A stretch of 46,291 bases of DNA from Bacillota bacterium. GTDB taxonomy: Bacteria; Bacillota; Limnochordia; Darwinibacteriales; Darwinibacteriaceae. Both the position numbers and the translations under genes were made by a program. Positions 41,233 to 46,291 of this stretch are shown here, piece after piece; within the stretch, counting starts at the first letter, position 1, and the number at the start of each line of letters is the position of its first letter. The stretch spans positions 1 to 46,291 of the forward strand of contig DURH01000043.1 in NCBI GenBank assembly GCA_012837385.1. Direction: 5' to 3'. The notes beneath the pieces were generated by a model, which was not told where the DNA came from, made no database searches, and saw only the letters and a program-made list of their open reading frames with translations.

Positions 41233-43185
41233 GTGAGTGTCAAAGAACGTTTCTACGTAACCACTCCCATTTACTACCCCAGTGACAATCTGCATATCGG
41301 CCATGCTTATACAACCACTGTGGCAGATTCCCTGGCCCGCTGGCATCGCTTTGCTGGTCGGGACGTGCTCTTTGTTACTGGTTCCGATGAACATGGGCAG
41401 AAAATCCAAAGGGCAGCGGCAGCCAAGGGCGTTTCCCCGAAAGCCTATGTGGATGAGATTGTGGCCTCGTTCAAACATCTGTGGGAAAAGATGAACATTA
41501 AGTATGATGATTTCGTGCGCACCACTGACGAGAGGCATCATAAGGCTGTGCAGGCCGTTTTTCAGAAAATCTATGATCAAGGCGACATCTACAAAAGCAC
41601 CTACGAAGGCTGGTACTGTACGCCGTGCGAAACCTTCTGGCTGGAAAACCGCCTAGAAGACGGCAACTGCCCTGACTGCAAGCGCCCGGTGGAACTGGTA
41701 CAGGAAGAAAGCTACTTCTTCCGCCTCTCGAAATACGCACCCCGCCTGCTGGAGTATATTGAGGAACACCCCGAATTCATCCAGCCTGAGAGCAGGCGCA
41801 ATGAGATGGTAAACTTCATCAAGAGCGGCTTGGAAGACCTCTGCGTCTCCCGCACCACCTTTGATTGGGGCATCCCCGTACCTATTGACGAAAAGCATGT
41901 GATCTACGTCTGGTTTGACGCCCTGACCAACTACTTGACTGCCCTGGGTTACCCTGAGCCCAACGAAATGCTGGACAAATGGTGGCCTGCCGATCTTCAC
42001 CTAGTGGGCAAGGAGATTATGCGCTTCCATACCATCATCTGGCCCATTATGCTGATGGCGCTGGATCTCCCCATTCCCAAGACCGTGTTTGGCCACGGCT
42101 GGCTGCTCTTTGACAGCGATAAAATGTCCAAATCCAAGGGGAATGTTGTGGACCCCCTGGTACTCATTGACGAGTTCGGAGTTGATCCCATCCGCTATTT
42201 CCTCATGAGGGAAGTATCCTTTGGCCAGGACGGCAACTTCTCCCGGAGAGCCCTTATTGAGCGGACCAACGCAGATCTAGCCAATGACCTGGGCAACCTC
42301 TTAAACCGCACACTGTCCATGCTCAACCGCTACTTCGATGGCGTTGTACCTGAGCCTGCCGCGGCTCCTAACGAAGTGGACAAAGCACTGATAGACTACG
42401 CTAAGGGCTTAGGAGAACAAGTGGACAGCCTAGTTAAAGGCCTCAAACTCAACGAAGCTCTGGTCAGCATTTGGCGCCTGATCGGCAGGGCCAATAAGTA
42501 TGTAGATGAGCGAGCTCCCTGGAATTTGGCCAAGCTGGAAAACAAGGACGAACTGGGCACAGTAATGTACAACCTCCTGGAATCGCTGCGCATAGTGGCG
42601 CTGCTGATCAAGCCCTTCCTGCCTGAAACTGGCTCCAAGATCTGGGACCAGCTTGGCCTGGAGGATCTGGAAGAGAACAGTCTGGCCGACACAACCTGGG
42701 GACTACTAGTTCCAGGAACCAAGACCCGCAAGGGAGATCCCATTTTCCCACGTATCGAAGTGGAACGGGAAGCAGACGAACCAGCCAAGACCGAACCCAA
42801 GAAGGAAGAAGCGAAAGCCGAAGCTAAAGCGGCTCCGGCTCCCTCCGAGCCTGAAGGCGTGCTTATTGGCATCGAAGACTTTATGAAGTGTGAATTAGTA
42901 GTCGCTGAGATCCTCGAGGCAGTGCCAGTGAAGGGTGCGGATCGCCTTCTGAAGCTGCAGGTGGACATCGGCACCGAAAGGCGTCAGATTGTAGCGGGCA
43001 TCGCTCAGCACTATCAGCCTGACCAACTCATAGGCAAGCGCGTGATCGTGGTTAAGAACCTGAAACCCGCCAAACTGCGGGGCGAGCTTTCCCAAGGCAT
43101 GCTCCTGGCTGCCACCACTCCAGAAGGACGGGTTGAAGTGGTGAGCGTATCAGATGGTGTTCCTGCAGGAAGCAAGGTGAAATAG
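41233..43185 (+). CDS. metG: methionyl-tRNA synthetase
   Basis: Charges initiator and elongator tRNA-Met. The 650 residues show HIGH (21-24), the zinc knuckle with C129, C132, C146 and C149, KMSKS (297-301), the helical anticodon-binding domain, an Ala/Lys/Glu-rich linker (about 515-545) and a C-terminal Trbp111-like tRNA-binding domain (about 548-650) that also dimerises the enzyme. Start at GTG 41233 with AGGAGG eight bases upstream. Controlled by the T-box; followed directly by tatD, as in B. subtilis. Confidence 0.97.
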   Translation: MSVKERFYVTTPIYYPSDNLHIGHAYTTTVADSLARWHRFAGRDVLFVTGSDEHGQKIQRAAAAKGVSPKAYVDEIVASFKHLWEKMNIKYDDFVRTTDERHHKAVQAVFQKIYDQGDIYKSTYEGWYCTPCETFWLENRLEDGNCPDCKRPVELVQEESYFFRLSKYAPRLLEYIEEHPEFIQPESRRNEMVNFIKSGLEDLCVSRTTFDWGIPVPIDEKHVIYVWFDALTNYLTALGYPEPNEMLDKWWPADLHLVGKEIMRFHTIIWPIMLMALDLPIPKTVFGHGWLLFDSDKMSKSKGNVVDPLVLIDEFGVDPIRYFLMREVSFGQDGNFSRRALIERTNADLANDLGNLLNRTLSMLNRYFDGVVPEPAAAPNEVDKALIDYAKGLGEQVDSLVKGLKLNEALVSIWRLIGRANKYVDERAPWNLAKLENKDELGTVMYNLLESLRIVALLIKPFLPETGSKIWDQLGLEDLEENSLADTTWGLLVPGTKTRKGDPIFPRIEVEREADEPAKTEPKKEEAKAEAKAAPAPSEPEGVLIGIEDFMKCELVVAEILEAVPVKGADRLLKLQVDIGTERRQIVAGIAQHYQPDQLIGKRVIVVKNLKPAKLRGELSQGMLLAATTPEGRVEVVSVSDGVPAGSKVK

Positions 43186-43971
43186 ATGCCTCGCATGATT
43201 GACAGCCACGCGCATCTTAATGATCCGCGCTTTCAAGACGATGTGGCAGAAGTGGTGGAACGTGCTAGGCAGGCTGGCGTAGAAGCCATTATCAACGTAG
43301 GCTACGATCTGCCGTCCTCCCAATCCGCTGTGGAGCTGGCAGAACGCTTTGAGGGGTTGTGGGCCGTCGTGGGCCTGCATCCCCATGACGCTAAGCTGTG
43401 GAGCGATGAGTTGGAGTTGGGCCTAAGGGAGCTGGTTAAACACGACAAGGTTCTGGCCATAGGTGAAGCTGGACTGGATTACTATTACGATAATTCTCCA
43501 CGGGACGAGCAGCGCGCCGTTTTCCGCCGTCAGCTGGCCTTGGCTCAGGAGCTCAATCTGCCCCTGGTAATTCACTCCCGGGAGGCCGCGCAGGACACTC
43601 TGGAGATCCTCGGTGAGTATACCGAGGTGCCCTGCCTGCTCCACTGCTATTCTGGAAGCCTAGAGATGGCCAAGATCTATGCAGAAATGGGCCACTACTT
43701 CTCCTTCGGAGGGCCCATCACCTTTCAGAATGCCAACAGGCTGCGGCAGGTTGTCGCCGGCTTGCCCCTGGAGAGGATTCTGCTGGAAACAGACTGCCCG
43801 TACCTCACTCCCCATCCCCACCGAGGGAAACGCAATGAGCCAGCTTACTTAGTTTTTGTTGCGGAAAAACTGGCTGAAATCCATGATGTGGCGGTGGAGG
43901 AAGTGATCAAGATAACCGAGGCGAATACAAGGAAGTTCTTCCGCATGGGAGACGAGGAGGACACTAAATGA
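43186..43971 (+). CDS. tatD: TatD family metal-dependent hydrolase/deoxyribonuclease
   Basis: TIM-barrel metallohydrolase of 261 residues; relatives show 3'-5' DNase activity. Metal-ligand motifs in order: DSHAHLND (6-13), AIGEAGLDYYY, PLVIHSREA, LLHCYSG and ETDCPYLTP. Starts right after the metG stop, with AAGGTG inside metG as ribosome site, and overlaps purA by four bases (ATGA). Equivalent to B. subtilis yabD. Confidence 0.93.
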   Translation: MPRMIDSHAHLNDPRFQDDVAEVVERARQAGVEAIINVGYDLPSSQSAVELAERFEGLWAVVGLHPHDAKLWSDELELGLRELVKHDKVLAIGEAGLDYYYDNSPRDEQRAVFRRQLALAQELNLPLVIHSREAAQDTLEILGEYTEVPCLLHCYSGSLEMAKIYAEMGHYFSFGGPITFQNANRLRQVVAGLPLERILLETDCPYLTPHPHRGKRNEPAYLVFVAEKLAEIHDVAVEEVIKITEANTRKFFRMGDEEDTK

Positions 43972-45248
43972 CTGTAGTTGCACTTGTTGGCACCCAATGG
44001 GGTGATGAGGGGAAGGGAAAAATCACCGATGTCTTGGCGTCCAAGGCGGATGTTGTGGTTCGCTATCAAGGGGGAAACAATGCGGGACACACGGTGGTGG
44101 TAGGCGAGCAAACCTACAAGCTCCACCTCATCCCCTCGGGCATGCTCTCCGCAGGAACCACCTGCGTAATTGGCAATGGTGTAGTGATTGACCCCCAGGT
44201 TCTCTGTCGCGAGCTGGAATACCTGCAGACAGGAGGCATTTCCACCTCCCTTCTGCGGATCAGTGAGAACGCACATGTGATTATGCCCTACCATCGGGTT
44301 CTAGACGAATTGGAAGAAGCGCAGAGAACGGTGAAGATCGGTACCACCGCCAGGGGCATTGGCCCTGCCTATGTGGATAAATACATGCGGATTGGCATTC
44401 GGATGATGGAACTCAAATCTCCAGAACGCCTGGAAGCCGCCCTAGATCGGGCTCTTCCTTTCAAGAACTCCCTGCTGCAGAAGGTGTATGGTCATCCGGG
44501 GTTTACCAAAGGCGAGCTCATGGAGGAATACCTCCAGTACGCTGAGACCCTCACTCCATTTATCACCGACACCTCACTGCTGCTGCACCAGGCGCGGAAA
44601 AACGGACTGAGCATCCTTATGGAGGGAGCCCAGGGCACCCTTCTGGATATCGACCACGGTACCTATCCCTTTGTCACCTCCTCCAACCCCACCGCGGGCG
44701 GGGCAGCACCGGGAGCAGGAATAGGCCCCAACCAGATTGATCAGGTGATTGGAGTTGTGAAAGCCTATACCACTAGAGTGGGTGAAGGCCCCTTCCCCAC
44801 CGAGCTCCAGGATGCCACCGGTGATCTGATCCGGGAACGTGGAAGGGAATATGGTACAACCACAGGACGACCCAGACGCTGCGGCTGGTTCGATGCGGTA
44901 ATGCTGCGCTACTCCGTGAGAGTGAACGGCTTAACCGGTCTGGCTGTAACCCTCTTGGACGTGCTCGATGCCTTTGATGAGCTCAAGGTCTGTGTAGGCT
45001 ATGAATACCGAGGTGAGCGTCTGCTGCACTTCCCAGCGGATCTGCACGTGCTGAATGAGTGCAAGCCCATCTATGAGACCCTGCCCGGGTGGAACTGCGA
45101 TATCACCGGGGCTCAGGGGTTTGAGGATTTGCCACCCAACGCCAAGGCCTATCTGAGCTTTATCGAAGAACAGGTTGGCTGTCCCGTTCAGATTGTCTCA
45201 GTGGGACCCCGCCGGGATCAAACCCTAATGCTAGAGCCTGTTATGTAA
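43968..45248 (+). CDS. purA: adenylosuccinate synthetase
   Basis: GTP-dependent joining of IMP and aspartate, the first step from IMP to AMP. The 426 residues match the family. Marks are VGTQWGDEGKGK (7-18), GGNNAGHTVV, TARGIGPAYVDK, LMEGAQGTLLDIDHGTYPFVTSSN and TTTGRPRRCGW. Start at ATG 43968, coupled to tatD. No terminator is evident after its stop. Confidence 0.97.
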   Translation: MTVVALVGTQWGDEGKGKITDVLASKADVVVRYQGGNNAGHTVVVGEQTYKLHLIPSGMLSAGTTCVIGNGVVIDPQVLCRELEYLQTGGISTSLLRISENAHVIMPYHRVLDELEEAQRTVKIGTTARGIGPAYVDKYMRIGIRMMELKSPERLEAALDRALPFKNSLLQKVYGHPGFTKGELMEEYLQYAETLTPFITDTSLLLHQARKNGLSILMEGAQGTLLDIDHGTYPFVTSSNPTAGGAAPGAGIGPNQIDQVIGVVKAYTTRVGEGPFPTELQDATGDLIRERGREYGTTTGRPRRCGWFDAVMLRYSVRVNGLTGLAVTLLDVLDAFDELKVCVGYEYRGERLLHFPADLHVLNECKPIYETLPGWNCDITGAQGFEDLPPNAKAYLSFIEEQVGCPVQIVSVGPRRDQTLMLEPVM

Positions 45249-45271
45249 AGGTTATAATCGCTTGCGGACAC

Positions 45272-45300
45272 TTGACATTGGAGCTTTTCTAAGCTATTAT
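45272..45300 (+). promoter_or_regulatory. SigA-type promoter of tRNA-Lys and tRNA-Glu
   Basis: TTGACA (45272-45277), 17-base spacer, TATTAT (45295-45300), 17 bases before tRNA-Lys. Confidence 0.8.
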
Positions 45301-45317
45301 AGTTCCTGTGACCCCGC

Positions 45318-45393
45318 GAGCCATTAGCTCAGTCGGTAGAGCACCGGACTTTTAATCCGGGTGTCCCGCGTTCGAGTCGCGGATGGCTCACCA
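45318..45393 (+). tRNA. tRNA-Lys(TTT)
   Basis: Acceptor GAGCCAT/ATGGCTC, anticodon stem CCGGA/TCCGG with loop CTTTTAA (anticodon TTT), T-loop TTCGAGT, encoded CCA. Confidence 0.97.
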
Positions 45394-45398
45394 CTTAT

Positions 45399-45474
45399 GC
45401 CCCCATCGTCTAGCGGCCTAGGACATCGCCCTCTCACGGCGAAGACACCGGTTCAAATCCGGTTGGGGGTACCA
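45399..45474 (+). tRNA. tRNA-Glu(CTC)
   Basis: Acceptor GCCCCCA/TGGGGGT (first pair G-U), anticodon stem TCGCC/GGCGA with loop CTCTCAC (anticodon CTC, codon GAG), T-loop TTCAAAT, encoded CCA. It is five bases after tRNA-Lys and shares its promoter and terminator. Confidence 0.97.
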
Positions 45475-45489
45475 AATTCGCAAATGATA

Positions 45490-45517
45490 AGAGTCCAGTA
45501 AACACTGGGCTCTTTTT
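45490..45517 (+). terminator. intrinsic terminator of the tRNA-Lys/tRNA-Glu transcript
   Basis: AGAGTCCAGT (45490-45499) pairs with ACTGGGCTCT (45504-45513) with one G-U and a four-base loop, then a T-run. Confidence 0.9.
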
Positions 45518-45569
45518 GCATAAGAACCCTCTTTTTCACTCATATTATTGACAAGAGGAGGGACCATGC

Positions 45570-46291
45570 GTGAATAGGACAGTAGGAATAGTGATTGTGC
45601 TCTTGGTCGTTCTAGGTCTAGCCATCTACATAAATGCCCAGCGCCAAGCCGGTCCTGACTGGCAGGATGGTACCTATGTTGCCAGATCTAACCCTGATGA
45701 AAGGGGCTGGTTCGGGGAAATCGAGGTCACTATTAAGGATGGGAAGATCACCAAAGCCAACTATGAAGAGTTGAATCAGGAAGGAAACCGCAAGGGTGCA
45801 GACTATCCGTATCCAGCGGGGCCAGAGTCCCATGACGACTACGAGAAGAGGCTGGTGGATTCGCAAGATCCCGACAAGGTGGAAGCCATTACAGGCGCTA
45901 CCCAGACCCGTGATCGTTTTGTAGAAGCGGCCAAGGAGGCCCTCCGCAAGGCTGAACAGGGAGATCAGTCCAGGCCCCCAGCCATCCAGCCGCCGCAGCC
46001 GCCGCCTGCTGCCCCTGACCGCGACCAAGCAGGTGACGCTCAGTGGCGGGACGGCACTTACACGGCTAGGACAGAGACTGATGATTACGGATACTACGGC
46101 GAAATCGAACTCGTGATTGCAGACGGCAAGATTACGGAGGTTCGCTACGATGAAAAGGATCGGGAAGGAAACCCAAAGGGACCTGACTATCCGTATCCCC
46201 AGGGCCCTGAATCAGAAGACAAGTATGAAGAACAACTGCTGGAGACTCAAGATCCCGAAGAAGTTGAAGTAATCACCGGTGCCACCCAGAC
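45570..46291 (+). CDS. membrane-anchored protein with tandem FMN-binding domains (partial)
   Basis: An open frame that runs off the right edge; 240 residues are visible. It starts at GTG 45570 with GAGGAGGG seven bases upstream. Order: an N-terminal membrane segment (about 5-22, no lipobox); a first FMN-binding-like domain (about 31-127) with WQDGTYVARS and ITGATQT (107-113); a Pro-rich linker (about 134-150); and a second copy (from about 159) with WRDGTYTART and ITGATQ at 235-240. In this domain class the last threonine of the (S/T)GAxxT motif is the site that ApbE links to FMN. Such proteins carry electrons on the outer face of the membrane. ApbE is not in the window. Confidence 0.85.
   Translation, partial: MNRTVGIVIVLLVVLGLAIYINAQRQAGPDWQDGTYVARSNPDERGWFGEIEVTIKDGKITKANYEELNQEGNRKGADYPYPAGPESHDDYEKRLVDSQDPDKVEAITGATQTRDRFVEAAKEALRKAEQGDQSRPPAIQPPQPPPAAPDRDQAGDAQWRDGTYTARTETDDYGYYGEIELVIADGKITEVRYDEKDREGNPKGPDYPYPQGPESEDKYEEQLLETQDPEEVEVITGATQ

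Noticed and set aside
41095-41580. 161-codon minus-strand ORF opposite the T-box and metG start
   Set aside because: It is the shadow of a well-supported T-box leader and a synthetase gene.

Overview
The window reads as a chromosome segment of a spore-forming Bacillota (Firmicutes) bacterium of moderately high GC outside the classical Bacillus group. Evidence: sigma-G inhibitor Gin, an AbrB/SpoVT regulator, RicT (YaaT), YaaR, the c-di-AMP receptor DarA (YaaQ), Rex, CsoR, a T-box leader, SigA-type promoters and strong Shine-Dalgarno (SD) sites. Nearly all genes are core genes. No phage, transposon, CRISPR array or toxin-antitoxin pair was seen. I cannot name the genus.

Left part (1 to 24.9 kb) is almost entirely on the minus strand. 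Read in its own direction it runs: tRNA-Arg; folD; a cobalamin-riboswitch-controlled btuF-btuC-btuD importer; an HtrA protease; a CxxH/CxxC small protein, rlmH, rex, a dihydrolipoyl dehydrogenase and fhs; argS, a membrane protein, pyrG, a DUF151 protein, a small secreted protein, a zinc-ribbon protein, fba, rho and an M23/LysM peptidase; rpmE; dusB; an HTH regulator with a 'quinate dehydrogenase'-like partner; greA-lysS; and an rRNA operon promoter and leader running off the left edge. One plus-strand gene (23215-23832) lies opposite the riboswitch and overlaps the end of folD.

Middle part (24.9 to 32.6 kb): ahpC under a Fur/PerR-like site; a copper operon copA-copZ-csoR behind a perfect CsoR-type palindrome; a minus-strand pair made of a predicted six-bladed propeller membrane protein and a 61-residue membrane protein; tRNA-Gly; a DUF401 permease; tRNA-Thr; and a short minus-strand ORF or RNA.

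Right part (32.6 to 46.3 kb): a run syntenic with the B. subtilis csfB-yaaO-tmk-yaaQ-yaaR-holB-yaaT-rsmI-abrB-metS-tatD region. It is interrupted by a minus-strand phosphosulfolactate synthase/MFS pair and followed by purA, tRNA-Lys, tRNA-Glu and a tandem FMN-binding-domain surface protein truncated by the window end.

The genes group into one-carbon metabolism (fhs, folD), translation (lysS, argS, metG, dusB, rlmH, rsmI, rpmE, tRNAs), transcription (greA, rho, rex, abrB, csoR), metal and cofactor handling (btu, cop) and spore or second-messenger functions (gin, darA, ricT, phosphosulfolactate synthase). The less familiar items are the propeller membrane protein pair, the small secreted gene whose SD lies in a hairpin, the argS leader and its altered HIGH motif, and the tandem FMN-binding protein.
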